From Cupriavidus lacunae (GTDB lineage: Bacteria; Pseudomonadota; Gammaproteobacteria; Burkholderiales; Burkholderiaceae), in NCBI RefSeq assembly GCF_003353055.1, contig NZ_QKWJ01000019.1:1-64000 (forward strand): a DNA stretch of 64,000 nt, given 5' to 3'. Every line of letters starts with the position of its first letter. Position 1 is the stretch's first letter. Both the position numbers and the translations under genes were made by a program. Positions 51,166 through 60,500 of the stretch are shown here, one piece after another. Below the pieces are notes generated by a model. The model searched no databases, was not told the origin of the DNA, and saw nothing but the letters and a program-made list of their open reading frames with translations.

Positions 51166-51620
51166 GCGCGGGCACGCAGAACTCCGCGCAGAACCCTGCG
51201 CAGACCGGCGGCAACCCGCCGCGCAAGGTGACCGAGGTGGCGGTCGGCGTGCTGGTGCAGCCCGACGGCCGCTTTCTGCTGGCGCAGCGCCCGGCCGGCA
51301 AGCCCTACGAGGGCTACTGGGAATTCCCCGGCGGGAAGCTCGAGCCGGGCGAATCGGTGGAGGCAGCACTCGCCCGCGAGCTCCATGAAGAACTGGGTCT
51401 TGATGTCACGCAATGCGAGCGCTGGCACATCCTGGAACATGATTACCCGCACGCCTATGTGCGGCTGCATTTCTGCAAGGTCACCGACTGGCGGGGCGAC
51501 CCCGTCGGCCGCGAAGGCCAGGCGTTCTCGTGGCAGCGCACGCCGGTGACGGTGGGGCCGCTGCTGCCCGCCACCATTCCCGTGGTGGAGTGGCTGGCCG
51601 AGGAATCCGGCAAAGGCTGA
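51162..51620 (+). CDS. mutT: Nudix hydrolase, MutT type (8-oxo-dGTP diphosphatase)
   Basis: The 152-residue hydrolase contains the complete nudix box, GGKLEPGESVEAALARELHE followed by ELG (57-79), with the catalytic glutamates of REXXEE. MutT proteins sanitise the nucleotide pool by hydrolysing 8-oxo-dGTP. The first 20 residues are a Gln/Asn-rich unconserved tail. Position near secA, zapD and coaE supports the MutT call, although other nudix substrates are possible. Confidence 0.85.
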   Translation: MSAGTQNSAQNPAQTGGNPPRKVTEVAVGVLVQPDGRFLLAQRPAGKPYEGYWEFPGGKLEPGESVEAALARELHEELGLDVTQCERWHILEHDYPHAYVRLHFCKVTDWRGDPVGREGQAFSWQRTPVTVGPLLPATIPVVEWLAEESGKG

Positions 51621-51687
51621 TCCTGCCATTCCAGCGTGCAAGCGCCGCCGTCAGGCAAGCGGCCGCGGCGCCCGCTTTTGCGCCGCC

Positions 51688-51705
51688 AGGGCCTGACCAG
51701 GCCCT
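51688..51705 (+). repeat. Short hairpin upstream of the OPT transporter
   Basis: AGGGCCT-GACC-AGGCCCT forms a 7-bp stem 23 nt before the transporter start, just upstream of its Shine-Dalgarno. It could influence translation initiation; no T tract supports termination. Confidence 0.45.
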
Positions 51706-51727
51706 GACCCACAGGAAAGGAACCTGC

Positions 51728-53767
51728 ATGCTACGTGTCGATCGTATCGCCGACGACGTTTCCCTGCCTGAACTGACCCTGCGCGGCATCATCCTCGGTG
51801 CGCTGATCACGGTCGTGTTCACCGCCTCCAACATCTACCTGGGCCTGAAGGTCGGCCTCACGTTCTCGTCGGCGATCCCGGCGGCCGTGATCTCGATGGC
51901 CGTGCTGCGGCTCTTCCCCGGCGCCAACATCCTGGAAAACAACATGGTGCAGACGCAGGCCTCGGCCGCGGGCACCTTGTCGTCGATCATCTTTATCCTG
52001 CCGGGCCTGGTGATGCTGGGCCACTGGCAGGGCTTCCCGTTCTGGCAGACGCTGGCGATCTGCGCGGCCGGCGGCATGCTGGGCGTGGTGTTCAGCATCC
52101 CGCTGCGTCATGCGATGGTGGTGCAGAGCGAGCTGCCTTACCCCGAGGGCGTGGCCGCCGCGGAGATCCTGCGCGTGGGCAGCGCCGTGCCCGACGAGGC
52201 CGCGCCGGGCCAGAAGCCGCAGGCGACCGGCCTGGCCGACCTGATGGCCGGCGGCCTGGTGGCGGGGCTGTTCAGCTTTGCCGCCGGCGGGCTGCGCGTG
52301 CTGGCCGAGGGTGCCAACTTCTGGCTGTCTGCCGGCGCCTCGGTGGTGCGGCTGTCGATGGGCTTCTCGCTGGCGCTGGTGGGCGCGGGCTACCTGGTCG
52401 GCATCGTCGGCGGGCTGGCCATGCTGCTCGGGCTGGTGCTGACCTGGGGCGTCGCGGTGCCGTGGCTGACGGCCATCACGCCGCGCCCGGACGGCGCCAC
52501 GCTGTCGGCCTTCGGCACCATGGTGTGGAGCCAGCAGGCGCGCTTTATCGGCGCCGGCACCATCGGCATCGCGGCGATCTGGACGCTGCTGTCGCTGGCC
52601 GGGCCGATGCTGTACGGCATCCGCGCCTCGTTCGGCGCGCTGCAGGGTGGGCCGGCAGGGCAGGGCAAGATGCCGCGCACGCAGCAGGACATGCCGGCCA
52701 AATGGATCGGGCTGGTGATGCTGGCGCTGCTGGCGGTGCTGGTGACGGTGTTCGCGTGGTTCCTCGCGCCGGCGCCGCTCGATGGCGGTGCGCGCTGGCG
52801 CCTGGTGATCTATGCGGTGGTGTTCGCGTTTATCTTCGGCTTCCTGGTGGCGGCCGCGTGCGGCTACATGGCCGGGCTGGTGGGTTCGTCGGCCAGCCCG
52901 ATCTCGGGCATCGGCATCATCGCGGTGATCCTGGTGTCGCTGCTGATCCTGGTGGCGGGCAAGGCCGACGGGCTGCTGGCCACGCCCGAGGGCAGCAAGT
53001 TCGCGATTGCGCTGGCGATCTTCACCACCTCGGCGGTGGTGGCGGTGGCGTCGATCGCCAACGACAACCTGCAGGACCTGAAGACCGGCTGGCTGGTCGG
53101 CGCCACGCCGTGGCGCCAGCAGGTGGCGCTGCTGATCGGCTGCGTGGTCGGCGCGGCGGTGATCCCGCCGGTGCTGGAGTTGCTCTACAGCGCATATGGC
53201 TTCGCGGGCGCGCTGCCGCGCGCGGGCATGGACCCGAACCAGGCGCTGGCCGCACCGCAGGCGACGCTGATGACGGCGATCGCCACCGGCATCTTCACCC
53301 ACCAGCTCAACTGGACCATGATCCTGATCGGCATCGGGCTGGGCGCGGTGCTGATCGCCATCGACGAGGTGCTGCGCCGCCGCCGCGGCGCAGCGCGCCT
53401 GCCGGTGCTGGCGGTGGGCATCGGCATCTACCTGCCGCCGACGATCAGCTCGGCGCTGGTGGTGGGGGCGGTGCTGTCGTGGCTCCTGCTGCGCAGCGAA
53501 CGCCGCCGCGCCACCGCGCGCGGCGACGACGTCAGGCTGGCGCTGGAACATGCCGAGCGGCGCGGCACGCTGCTGGCCTCGGGCCTGATCGTGGGGGAAA
53601 GCCTGGTCGGCGTGATGCTGGCCGCGGTAATCGGCCTGTCCGGCAGGGATGCGCCGCTGGCGCTGGTCGGGAGCGGGTTTGAAGCGGCCGCGCAGTGGCT
53701 GGGCCTGGCTGTGTTCGTGCTGGTGTGCGTGGGGTTCTACCGCCGCGTGCTGGCGGCGGCGCACTGA
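51728..53767 (+). CDS. OPT-family oligopeptide transporter
   Basis: The 679-residue inner-membrane protein belongs to the OPT family, proton-coupled importers of small peptides or metal chelates. Many hydrophobic segments are visible, with the family blocks LTLRGIILGALITVVFTASNIYLGLKVG (in parts, about 16-43) and SIPAAVISMAVLR-like residues, and a conserved NNMVQTQASAAG (about 74-85). I chose the ATG at 51728, preceded by GGAAAGGAA. The bacterial OPT substrate range is poorly known. It converges on yacG. Confidence 0.9.
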   Translation: MLRVDRIADDVSLPELTLRGIILGALITVVFTASNIYLGLKVGLTFSSAIPAAVISMAVLRLFPGANILENNMVQTQASAAGTLSSIIFILPGLVMLGHWQGFPFWQTLAICAAGGMLGVVFSIPLRHAMVVQSELPYPEGVAAAEILRVGSAVPDEAAPGQKPQATGLADLMAGGLVAGLFSFAAGGLRVLAEGANFWLSAGASVVRLSMGFSLALVGAGYLVGIVGGLAMLLGLVLTWGVAVPWLTAITPRPDGATLSAFGTMVWSQQARFIGAGTIGIAAIWTLLSLAGPMLYGIRASFGALQGGPAGQGKMPRTQQDMPAKWIGLVMLALLAVLVTVFAWFLAPAPLDGGARWRLVIYAVVFAFIFGFLVAAACGYMAGLVGSSASPISGIGIIAVILVSLLILVAGKADGLLATPEGSKFAIALAIFTTSAVVAVASIANDNLQDLKTGWLVGATPWRQQVALLIGCVVGAAVIPPVLELLYSAYGFAGALPRAGMDPNQALAAPQATLMTAIATGIFTHQLNWTMILIGIGLGAVLIAIDEVLRRRRGAARLPVLAVGIGIYLPPTISSALVVGAVLSWLLLRSERRRATARGDDVRLALEHAERRGTLLASGLIVGESLVGVMLAAVIGLSGRDAPLALVGSGFEAAAQWLGLAVFVLVCVGFYRRVLAAAH

Positions 53768-53797
53768 ACGACTGGCGACGATGAAGGCGAGGGCGCT

Positions 53798-53986
53798 TCA
53801 GTCGTCCTCGTCTTCAGGCTGGTCGGCGGAGGTCTCGCCCGGCTTGCCGCCGATCACGTATTTCTCGGACGCCCAGGCGCCAAGATCGATCTGCTTGCAG
53901 CGTTCGGAACAGAAGGGGCGGAATTTGTTGTCGGCCACCCAGGCCACATCGGTGCCGCAGGTGGGGCATTTGACGACAGCAGGCAT
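53798..53986 (-). CDS. yacG: DNA gyrase inhibitor YacG
   Basis: The 62-residue zinc-finger protein has the four zinc-binding cysteines C7, C10, C26 and C30 (CPTCG and FCSERCK) and an acidic C-terminal tail, as in E. coli YacG, which binds GyrB and inhibits gyrase. The ATG at 53986 gives the family's usual length. It is the last gene of the pilB-pilC-pilD-coaE-zapD-yacG run on this strand, 17 nt after zapD. Confidence 0.93.
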   Translation of the reverse strand: MPAVVKCPTCGTDVAWVADNKFRPFCSERCKQIDLGAWASEKYVIGGKPGETSADQPEDEDD

Positions 53987-54003
53987 AGCGTTCAGCGCAG
54001 GCT

Positions 54004-54762
54004 TCAGAAGTTGCAGAGTTTCAGCAGGAAGGGGATATCCGCATCGACCGAGCGCGGACGCAGGTCGCCGTCCTGCTGCGTGAAACGCACCCACAGCATG
54101 TACTTGTTGGCGCTCATCTCGGGGATGAAGGCCAGCAGCGAATCGTCCAGCCAGACCTGCATCAGCTGGTAGCTGCGCCCGGACAGCATCTGCTGGTAGC
54201 TGCCGCCGGTGGCGATCACCTTGCCGCTCTGGCCGGCTTCGCGCAGCAGGCGCAGCACGATGGTGGTGCCCATGCGCAGCGACAGCAGCGGACGAACCCA
54301 CTTCAGGATATCGGCGCGGCGGTCTTCGGCGGGGCGGTGCTGCCAGGCATAATAGGCCGGCAGGTCGAACTCGCAGGTGCCGCCGGGGATGATCGCGCGG
54401 CTGCGGATGCTGGTCAGCCACTCATTGTCGGTCAGCAGCTGGCCGGCCTTGCCCACGGTCTGGTTGAGCAGGCCGATGCCCTGCTCGATCTCGCCGATGA
54501 TGGCGTCGAGCGCCTCCTGGTCGATCTGCGGGTTGGCGCGCAGCGGCGCCAGGGCCTGGCGCTGGCGTTCCAGTTCCTTGATCAGGTCGGTCTTGAGATC
54601 GGCGCGGCCGGCCACGTCGATGATCTCGAACAGCGTGGTCAGCGCGACATGGTGCTGATGGGCATGATCCTGGCCGAGAAAGTATTCCAGCCGATCGAAC
54701 AGGTCCTCCAGGCGCAGGAGTGTCCTGATGCGTTCGTTGAAAGGGTATTCGTACAGAATCAA
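54004..54762 (-). CDS. zapD: Cell division protein ZapD
   Basis: The 252-residue cytoplasmic protein crosslinks FtsZ filaments by binding the FtsZ C-terminal peptide. It matches ZapD in its N-terminal [20 protein letters not shown] (4-23), the helical region, and the beta domain from [11 protein letters not shown] (about 130-140). The start appears to be TTG at 54762: the in-frame stop TAG lies two codons upstream, and no ATG or GTG fits before the conserved residues. The Shine-Dalgarno is poor. A 209-nt gap separates it from coaE. Confidence 0.88.
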   Translation of the reverse strand: MILYEYPFNERIRTLLRLEDLFDRLEYFLGQDHAHQHHVALTTLFEIIDVAGRADLKTDLIKELERQRQALAPLRANPQIDQEALDAIIGEIEQGIGLLNQTVGKAGQLLTDNEWLTSIRSRAIIPGGTCEFDLPAYYAWQHRPAEDRRADILKWVRPLLSLRMGTTIVLRLLREAGQSGKVIATGGSYQQMLSGRSYQLMQVWLDDSLLAFIPEMSANKYMLWVRFTQQDGDLRPRSVDADIPFLLKLCNF

Positions 54763-54971
54763 GTGCTATGTCCGTGCAGGGCGTCGGGCGCTTTCAGGAG
54801 CGGCCCGGTGCAGAATGAGGCCCGGGAAATGCCGGAAGGGGCGATATATGGCAGGCGGATACCGGCAGTATGCGGTGATTTCCCCGCTTATTCCAGCGCA
54901 TTCTATGCGAGACAAGGGCCGAGGACAATGTCGCGTGCGTGATGCCATGCGCTGGCGTGCCGGGTCGCGCG

Positions 54972-55598
54972 TTATGGATTGACCCTGGCCGCGGCCGACA
55001 GTTCACGATAGTGGCGATCGAGCCGGTCGACCTGGGCCACCAGCGCCTCCACGGGCCCGTCGTTGTCGATGACGTCGTCGGCACATGCCAGGCGCGCGCC
55101 GCGTGTCGCCTGTCTGGCCATGATGGCCTGCACCTGCTCGCGGCTGAAGCCGTTGCGCGCCATCACGCGCGCCACCTGGGTGGCCTCGGTGCAGTCCACC
55201 ACCAGCACGCGGCCCACGCGCTCGCGCCATGAGCCCGATTCCACCAGCAGCGGCACCACGTAGATCAGGTAGGGATGCTCGCCGGCATTGCGGATCGACT
55301 GGGCGCGCTCGGTGGTCAGCGCACGGATCAGCGGGTGCGTGATGGATTCAAGCCGCGCCTTGGCGGCGGGGTCGGCAAACACCAGTGCGCGCATCGCGTC
55401 GCGGTCCATGGCGCCGTCCGGGCGCAGGCAGGCGGGGCCGAAGGCCTCGACCAGCGCCGGGATGGCGCGCCCGCCCGGGGCGGTGATCTCATGCGCGAGC
55501 AGGTCGGTGTCGATGATCGCCGCGCCACGCGCGGCGAACATGTCGGCCACGCGGGTCTTGCCGCTGCCGATGCCGCCGGTCAGTCCGATTTCCAGCAT
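54972..55598 (-). CDS. coaE: Dephospho-CoA kinase
   Basis: The 208-residue P-loop kinase carries out the last step of coenzyme A synthesis. Walker A is GGIGSGKT (8-15), followed by [12 protein letters not shown] (about 28-39) and the lid residues around [10 protein letters not shown] chose the ATG at 55598 because [15 protein letters not shown] is the normal family start. It lies downstream of pilD, in the common pilB-C-D-coaE order. Confidence 0.94.
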   Translation of the reverse strand: MLEIGLTGGIGSGKTRVADMFAARGAAIIDTDLLAHEITAPGGRAIPALVEAFGPACLRPDGAMDRDAMRALVFADPAAKARLESITHPLIRALTTERAQSIRNAGEHPYLIYVVPLLVESGSWRERVGRVLVVDCTEATQVARVMARNGFSREQVQAIMARQATRGARLACADDVIDNDGPVEALVAQVDRLDRHYRELSAAARVNP

Positions 55599-55671
55599 GT
55601 GAGGTTCTGTTTGACGGTGTTGCCGCAACGATACCAGCTTCAGTGGCCAACGTCGGACAACGCCATGGCCG

Positions 55672-56586
55672 TCATGGCCAGGCAAACAGCGGCAGCACGC
55701 CGGGGCCGAACAGCAGCACCACCACGCCGGCCAGCGCGATGAAGGGCCCGAACGGGAACGGCGTATCGCGCTCCTGGCGGCGCAGCGCGATATTGGCCAG
55801 CCCGAACAGCACGCCGGCCACCGACGACAGCAGCACCAGCGCCGGCAGCGCCTGCCAGCCGAACCAGGCGCCCAGTGCCGCCATCAGCTTGAAGTCGCCG
55901 AAGCCCATGCCTTCCTTGCCGCGCACCAGCCGGAACAGCCAGTAGGCCGTCCACAGCGCCAGGTAGCCGGCAGCGGCGCCGATCACCGCGTCGGGCAGCG
56001 CCACGAACAGGCTGCCCAGGTTCAGCAGCAGGCCCAGCCACAGCAGCGGCAGCGTGATCTGGTCCGGCAGCAATTGCGTGTCGGCATCGATCATGGTCAG
56101 CGCCAGCAGCGCCCACACCAGCACCAGCGCGGCCAGCCCCTGCCCGCCGGGGCCGAAGCGCCACGCCACCAACGCGCTCAGCACGCCGCAGGCCAGCTCC
56201 ACCAGCGGATAGCGCACGCTGATCGGCGCCTTGCACGCCGAGCAGCGTCCGCGCAGGAACAGGTAGCTCAGCACCGGCACGTTTTCCCAGGGCGCGATCG
56301 CGTGGCCGCAATGCGGGCAGGCCGAGCGCGGCACCATCAGGTTGTAGCGGCCGGGGTAGGGCAGCGGGTCGCCGCGCAGCTCGGCGATATAGTTGGCCTC
56401 GTCGCGCTCCATCATGCGCGGCATCCGGTGGATGACCACATTGAGGAAGCTGCCGACCACCAGCCCGAGCAACGCCGCGACCGCCACCAGGAAGGCGGGT
56501 GGCAGCGCCACCAGCGCCTGCAGCAGCGGCGCGCTACCAGTGGGGGTCGACGAAAGGTAGGGAGAAGCAGACCACGCAGACAACAT
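55672..56586 (-). CDS. pilD: Prepilin peptidase / N-methyltransferase PilD
   Basis: The 304-residue inner-membrane aspartic protease cleaves and N-methylates type IV pilins and related pseudopilins. Two CXXC pairs (CPHCGH and CSACKA, about 89-120) bind zinc in the cytoplasmic domain. The catalytic aspartates lie in [14 protein letters not shown] (about 163-176) and [11 protein letters not shown] (about 226-236), and about eight transmembrane segments are visible. It starts 3 nt after the pilC stop, indicating an operon with pilC and coaE. Confidence 0.94.
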   Translation of the reverse strand: MLSAWSASPYLSSTPTGSAPLLQALVALPPAFLVAVAALLGLVVGSFLNVVIHRMPRMMERDEANYIAELRGDPLPYPGRYNLMVPRSACPHCGHAIAPWENVPVLSYLFLRGRCSACKAPISVRYPLVELACGVLSALVAWRFGPGGQGLAALVLVWALLALTMIDADTQLLPDQITLPLLWLGLLLNLGSLFVALPDAVIGAAAGYLALWTAYWLFRLVRGKEGMGFGDFKLMAALGAWFGWQALPALVLLSSVAGVLFGLANIALRRQERDTPFPFGPFIALAGVVVLLFGPGVLPLFAWP

Positions 56587-56589
56587 CGC

Positions 56590-57861
56590 TTACACCACCT
56601 GTCCCAGCTTGAAGATCGGCAGGTACATCGCCACCACCATGCCGCCGATCAGCACACCCAGCACCACGATGATCAGCGGCTCGATCAGGCTGGAGATGGC
56701 GGCGACGGCGTCGTCGACCTCGCGCTCGTAGAACTCGGCCACCTTCAGCAGCATATTGTCCAGCGCGCCGGACTCCTCGCCGATCTGCGTCATCTGCAGC
56801 ACCATGTTGTCGAACACATGGGTGGCCTGCATCGCGTTGGTCAGGCTGGTGCCGATGCGCACCGATTGCTCGATCTCGCGCGTGGCGTCGTAGTAGACCC
56901 AGTTGCCGGCCGCGCCGGCCACGGACTCCATCGACTCCACCAGCGGCGTGCCGGCGGCGAACATGGTGGCCAGCGTGCGGGTCCAGCGCGCGATCACGGC
57001 CTTGCGGAACAGGTTGCCGAAGATCGGCAGCTTGAGCAGCGCGCGGTCGGTGGTGCGCTGCACTTTTTCCGATTTCTTCAGCGCGCGCAGGTAGAAGGTG
57101 ATGGCCGCCACCGGCACCCCGATCACCAGGTACCAGTACTGGACAAAGAAGTCCGAGATCGCGATCACCAGCAGCGTCGGCGCCGGCAGGTTGGCGCCGA
57201 AGCTGGAGAACACGCCCTTGAACGCCGGGATCACGAACAGCATCAGGATCACCGTGACGGCAAAGGCCACGGTCAGCACCGCGATCGGGTAGATCATCGC
57301 CGACTTGATCTGGCTCTTGAGCGCGATGGTCTTTTCCATGTAGAGCGACAGGCGCTCCAGCAGCGAGTCCAGGATACCGCCCTGTTCGCCGGCATCGATC
57401 AGGTTGCAGTAGAGCGTGTCGAAATACTTCGGATGGCGCCGGAATGCCGCGGCCATGCTGCTGCCGGCCTCGATATCGAAGCGGATGTCGGACAGCAGCT
57501 GGGTGAAGTTGGGGTTCACGTGCCCGCGCGCGATGATGTCGATCGACTGCAGCAGCGGAATGCCGGCCTTGAGCATGGTGGACAGTTGCCGGGTGAAGTA
57601 GGCAATGTCCTTCTCGGTGATCTTGCGCCCGCGCGCGGCCTTGCGCTTCTTCAGCTTGACGATGGTCAGGCCCTGCTTGCGCAGCGTGGCGGTGACCTCG
57701 GCCTGGTTTTCGGCGCGCAGCTCGCCGGTGAAGGTCTTGCCCTTGCGGTCCTTGCCTTCCCACTCGAAGTTGTACTGGGTGGGTGCCTTGCGCCCCTTCC
57801 CTGATTTCGCCCGTGACTGTGCCGCCGTCCGGGCGCCCGCCGCTGGTGCGCGCGTCGCCAT
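56590..57861 (-). CDS. pilC: Type IV pilus inner-membrane platform protein PilC
   Basis: The 423-residue platform protein organises the pilus machine in the inner membrane. It carries two copies of the T2SSF domain (about 85-205 and 285-410), with three transmembrane segments, and motifs typical of PilC such as FTRQLSTMLKAGIPLLQSI (about 83-101) and GEESGALDNML (about 346-356). I chose the ATG at 57861 with GGGGGT upstream; a TTG 21 nt further upstream is less likely. Confidence 0.94.
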   Translation of the reverse strand: MATRAPAAGARTAAQSRAKSGKGRKAPTQYNFEWEGKDRKGKTFTGELRAENQAEVTATLRKQGLTIVKLKKRKAARGRKITEKDIAYFTRQLSTMLKAGIPLLQSIDIIARGHVNPNFTQLLSDIRFDIEAGSSMAAAFRRHPKYFDTLYCNLIDAGEQGGILDSLLERLSLYMEKTIALKSQIKSAMIYPIAVLTVAFAVTVILMLFVIPAFKGVFSSFGANLPAPTLLVIAISDFFVQYWYLVIGVPVAAITFYLRALKKSEKVQRTTDRALLKLPIFGNLFRKAVIARWTRTLATMFAAGTPLVESMESVAGAAGNWVYYDATREIEQSVRIGTSLTNAMQATHVFDNMVLQMTQIGEESGALDNMLLKVAEFYEREVDDAVAAISSLIEPLIIVVLGVLIGGMVVAMYLPIFKLGQVV

Positions 57862-57926
57862 GATATTGACCCCCGATGACAATGACGCTTGTTCTGCGTC
57901 TTGTATTTACGTTGTGTCCTGTTTCC

Positions 57927-59657
57927 CTAAGTATTTGTAGTCGCCAGCACTTCTTCGAGTGACGTGACGCCCTGCCTCACCTTCAGCAGCCCCGCTTCGC
58001 GCAACGATAGCACGCCGTCCTTGCGCGCCTGCTCGGCAATTTGCAAGGCGGTGCCGTGCGTCAGGATGATCTCCTGCATGGCCTCGGTGATCGGCATGAC
58101 CTGGTAGATGCCGCAACGGCCCTTGTAGCCGGTGCCATTGCAGCGCTCGCAGCCGACCGGGTGGTAGGGCTGCCAGCTGCCATCCAGGTCTTGTTCGCGG
58201 AAGCCCGCCTCCAGCAGCGCCTCGCGCGGGATCTCGCCTTCGCCCTCGCGCTTGCAGGTGCACAGCCGCCGCGCCAGCCGCTGCGCGGTGATCATCAGCA
58301 CGCTCGACGCAATATTGAAGGCCGCCACGCCCATGTTCATCAGGCGGGTCAGCGTGGTCGGCGCATCGTTGGTGTGCAGCGTCGACAACACCAGATGGCC
58401 GGTCTGCGCGGCCTTGATCGAGATATCGGCGGTTTCCAGGTCGCGGATTTCGCCGACCATGATGATGTCCGGATCCTGGCGCAGGAACGAGCGCAGCGCC
58501 GCGGCAAAGGTCAGGCCCGCCTTGTCGTTGACGTTGACCTGGTTGATGCCCGGCAGCTGGATTTCGGCCGGGTCCTCCGCCGTGGAGATATTGATGTCGC
58601 CCTGGTTCAGCAGGTTCAGGAAGGTGTACAGCGACACCGTCTTGCCGCTGCCGGTGGGGCCGGTCACCAGCACCATGCCGTAGGGGCGCTTGATCACATC
58701 CAGCAGCAGCGCCTTCTGCTCGGGCTCATAGCCGAGCTGGTCGATATCGAGCTTGTCGGACGACGATTCGAGAATCCGCATCACGATCTTTTCGCCAAAC
58801 AGCGTCGGCAGCGTCGACACGCGGAAGTCCACCGCCCGCTCGACCGTCTCCTTGGCGTCCTTGTCCTTGGGCAGGGCGAGCAGCAACTTCATGCGGCCGT
58901 CCTGCGGCACGCGCTTTTCAGAAATATCCAGCCGCGACAGCACCTTGATGCGGGTGGCGATCTTGTCGCGGATATCCAGCGGCGGGCGCGCGACCTCCTG
59001 CAGCACGCCGTCGACACGGAAGCGCACGCGGTAGAAGGTCTCGAACGGCTCGAAGTGCAGGTCCGAGGCGCCGCGGTGGAAGGCCTCGGTCAGCAGCTTC
59101 TGCAGGAAACGCACCACCGGGGCGTCGTCGATGTTGTCGGCGGTGGTGCGGTTGCGCTGGTTGCCCGCCGCGGCCACCGGATCGTATTCGATCATCTTGC
59201 GCTCGGCCTGCACCGGCGAGATGTTCTTCATCGTGCCCAAGGCCTCGCCGGCGGAGCGCACATGCTTCATCAGCTTGTCGTGCTCGACCACCACCGCTTC
59301 AACTGGCAGCTTGTACTTTTCCTTGATGGCATCCAGCCCGGCCTGGTTGGACGGGTCGGACATCGCCAGCAACAGCCGGTTCTCGCGCCGGCCCAGCGGC
59401 AGCAGCCGGTGCGCGTGGAACTCACGGTTGCCGGCCAGCGCCGGCGGCACCTTGGTCAGGTTGTACTGGGCCAGGTCCAGCAGCGGCAGCTGATACTTGT
59501 CCGCGGCGAACAGCGCCAGGTCGTGCGCGCTCATGGTGCCGCTGCCGACGATCTCGTCGATCAGCTGCGATTGCTTTTCACGCGCGGCCTGCTCCAGCTG
59601 AGCAAGCAGGGCGGGCGCGATACGCCGGCTCTGGGCCAGGGCAAGACCGAGTGTCAT
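57927..59657 (-). CDS. pilB: Type IV pilus assembly ATPase PilB
   Basis: The 576-residue hexameric GspE-type ATPase powers pilus extension. It has two N-terminal GspE-N-like domains (to about 150), Walker A GPTGSGKT with K339, the Asp and His boxes (LRQDPDIIMVGEIRD and TGHLVLSTLHTNDA) and a tetracysteine zinc site (LCTCKREG with CERCNGTGYKGRCG). It heads the operon pilB-pilC-pilD-coaE. Pilin genes are not in the window. Confidence 0.95.
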   Translation of the reverse strand: MTLGLALAQSRRIAPALLAQLEQAAREKQSQLIDEIVGSGTMSAHDLALFAADKYQLPLLDLAQYNLTKVPPALAGNREFHAHRLLPLGRRENRLLLAMSDPSNQAGLDAIKEKYKLPVEAVVVEHDKLMKHVRSAGEALGTMKNISPVQAERKMIEYDPVAAAGNQRNRTTADNIDDAPVVRFLQKLLTEAFHRGASDLHFEPFETFYRVRFRVDGVLQEVARPPLDIRDKIATRIKVLSRLDISEKRVPQDGRMKLLLALPKDKDAKETVERAVDFRVSTLPTLFGEKIVMRILESSSDKLDIDQLGYEPEQKALLLDVIKRPYGMVLVTGPTGSGKTVSLYTFLNLLNQGDINISTAEDPAEIQLPGINQVNVNDKAGLTFAAALRSFLRQDPDIIMVGEIRDLETADISIKAAQTGHLVLSTLHTNDAPTTLTRLMNMGVAAFNIASSVLMITAQRLARRLCTCKREGEGEIPREALLEAGFREQDLDGSWQPYHPVGCERCNGTGYKGRCGIYQVMPITEAMQEIILTHGTALQIAEQARKDGVLSLREAGLLKVRQGVTSLEEVLATTNT

Positions 59658-59987
59658 GGCAGGTGCGCTGTGCGGTGCGGTTAGGCGATGGCGGATGCCA
59701 CGCAGGCGGGGGCGGACGGACTCACGTCCCCGGATCGGGGCAGTTTGCCGCTGGGGTCACTTTTTGTAAAGGCGATGTCGGCGTGTTGTTGGCGTTTGCG
59801 CGACACGGGCGCAACCCCACTTGCGCAGGGGAGAAGGGGCCTTTCGGGCAACTTCCCTGCGCGCGGGCTGTTGTCCTTTTGAGAGGAATCCCGGCCCCTT
59901 CCCATGTTTCCATTGGCCGTTTCCACAACGGAAGACGTCACGCAGTATTGATCTGATATAGAATCAAAGATGCGTGCATAACATTGC
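59658..59987. promoter_or_regulatory. Divergent intergenic region between pilB and the excisionase-like gene
   Basis: These 330 nt hold the pilB promoter (minus strand) and, near 59950-59965, the likely promoter of the small rightward unit. Inverted repeats are visible: GCGCAGGG (59823-59830) with CCCTGCGC (59855-59862), and AAGGGGCC (59834-59841) with GGCCCCTT near 59894. A TATAGA (59957-59962) between the halves TTGAT and ATCAA (59948-59967) is a candidate -10 with an overlapping operator. Confidence 0.45.
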
Positions 59988-60059
59988 ATGGAGCCAATTT
60001 ACAAGAAGCCCTTCGCGCATGGGCTCAAGCAGTACCTGAAGGCAGAGAGAAAGGAATGA
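59988..60059 (+). CDS. Possible 23-residue peptide coupled to the excisionase-like gene
   Basis: An ATG at 59988 opens a 23-codon frame rich in lysine (11 charged residues, ending KAERKE), directly after an in-frame TAA at 59979-59981. Its TGA overlaps the next ATG (ATGA at 60056-60059), the coupling seen in genuine operons. It may be a leader peptide, a tiny partner protein or the remains of a longer gene. I know no family for it. Confidence 0.35.
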   Translation: MEPIYKKPFAHGLKQYLKAERKE

Positions 60060-60376
60060 ACATCATGACCGCAGAAGACCTCATGAAGGTCGTCAGCAAG
60101 ATGCCCGCGCAGGAGCGCGTCAAGTTCTTCACGCTGGTGGGCGAGCAGGCTTTCAAGGACGAGAGCTTTTCGCACGAGGAAGTCTTTGGCCACGTCGCTG
60201 AAGCAGACTTCACCGCCGCGGAGGCGGCCGAATACCTCGAGGTTTCGATTGCCACCTTCCGGCGGCTGGTGCGTGACGGCAAGCTGGTTCCGCATGCGGA
60301 AGTGGGCCGCAGCCAGCTGTTCTCCGCGCCCGACCTGAAGGCATTCAAGCGTCAGCGCAACGCGATCAAGGGATGA
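60056..60376 (+). CDS. Excisionase-family helix-turn-helix DNA-binding protein
   Basis: The 106-residue protein has a C-terminal MerR/excisionase-type helix-turn-helix: ADFTAAEAAEYLEVSIATFRRLVRDGKLVPHAEVGRSQLF in parts (about 57-97). The N-terminal 55 residues form a helical region of unknown role (LMKVVSKMPAQERVKFF). I chose the ATG at 60056, preceded by GAGAGAAAGG. Such proteins are excisionases, antitoxins or phase regulators. It lies on the chromosome side of the tRNA-Pro fragment, next to an attachment site, which may or may not be meaningful. Confidence 0.75.
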   Translation: MNIMTAEDLMKVVSKMPAQERVKFFTLVGEQAFKDESFSHEEVFGHVAEADFTAAEAAEYLEVSIATFRRLVRDGKLVPHAEVGRSQLFSAPDLKAFKRQRNAIKG

Positions 60377-60412
60377 GTTGACGCTGAGCGGGGGGAGGAA
60401 GGGCAGAAAGAC

Positions 60413-60450
60413 AAAAGGCCGAATCAACTGACGTTGATTCGGCCTTTTAA
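60413..60450. terminator. Perfect 16-bp-stem bidirectional terminator
   Basis: AAAAGGCCGAATCAAC (60413-60428) and GTTGATTCGGCCTTTT (60433-60448) pair perfectly around a TGAC loop, with A and T runs on both sides. It ends the excisionase-like gene and, on the other strand, originally ended the tRNA-Pro transcript, whose 3' end is 6 nt away. Confidence 0.93.
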
Positions 60451-60453
60451 ATC

Positions 60454-60500
60454 TGGTCGGGGTGAGAGGATTCGAACCTCCGGCCTCTACGTCCCGAACG
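60454..60500 (-). pseudogene. tRNA-Pro(CGG) 3' fragment: attachment-site duplicate
   Basis: Read on the minus strand this is the 3' half of a tRNA-Pro: anticodon loop TTCGGGA (anticodon CGG, near 60492-60498), variable loop, the T-arm GGAGGTTCGAATCCTC and the acceptor strand CACCCCGACCA ending at 60454. The 5' half is absent, and the anticodon stem's 5' strand is CCGCG where CTACG is needed, so it cannot fold. Such 3' tRNA duplicates are left by site-specific integration. Because this fragment adjoins the tRNA's own downstream terminator, the element lies to the right and an intact tRNA-Pro is expected at its far end. Confidence 0.85.

Noticed and set aside
53798..54421. A longer frame fusing upstream sequence to YacG
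   Set aside because: The extension lies in zapD in another frame; the conserved zinc-finger protein begins at 53986 with its normal length.
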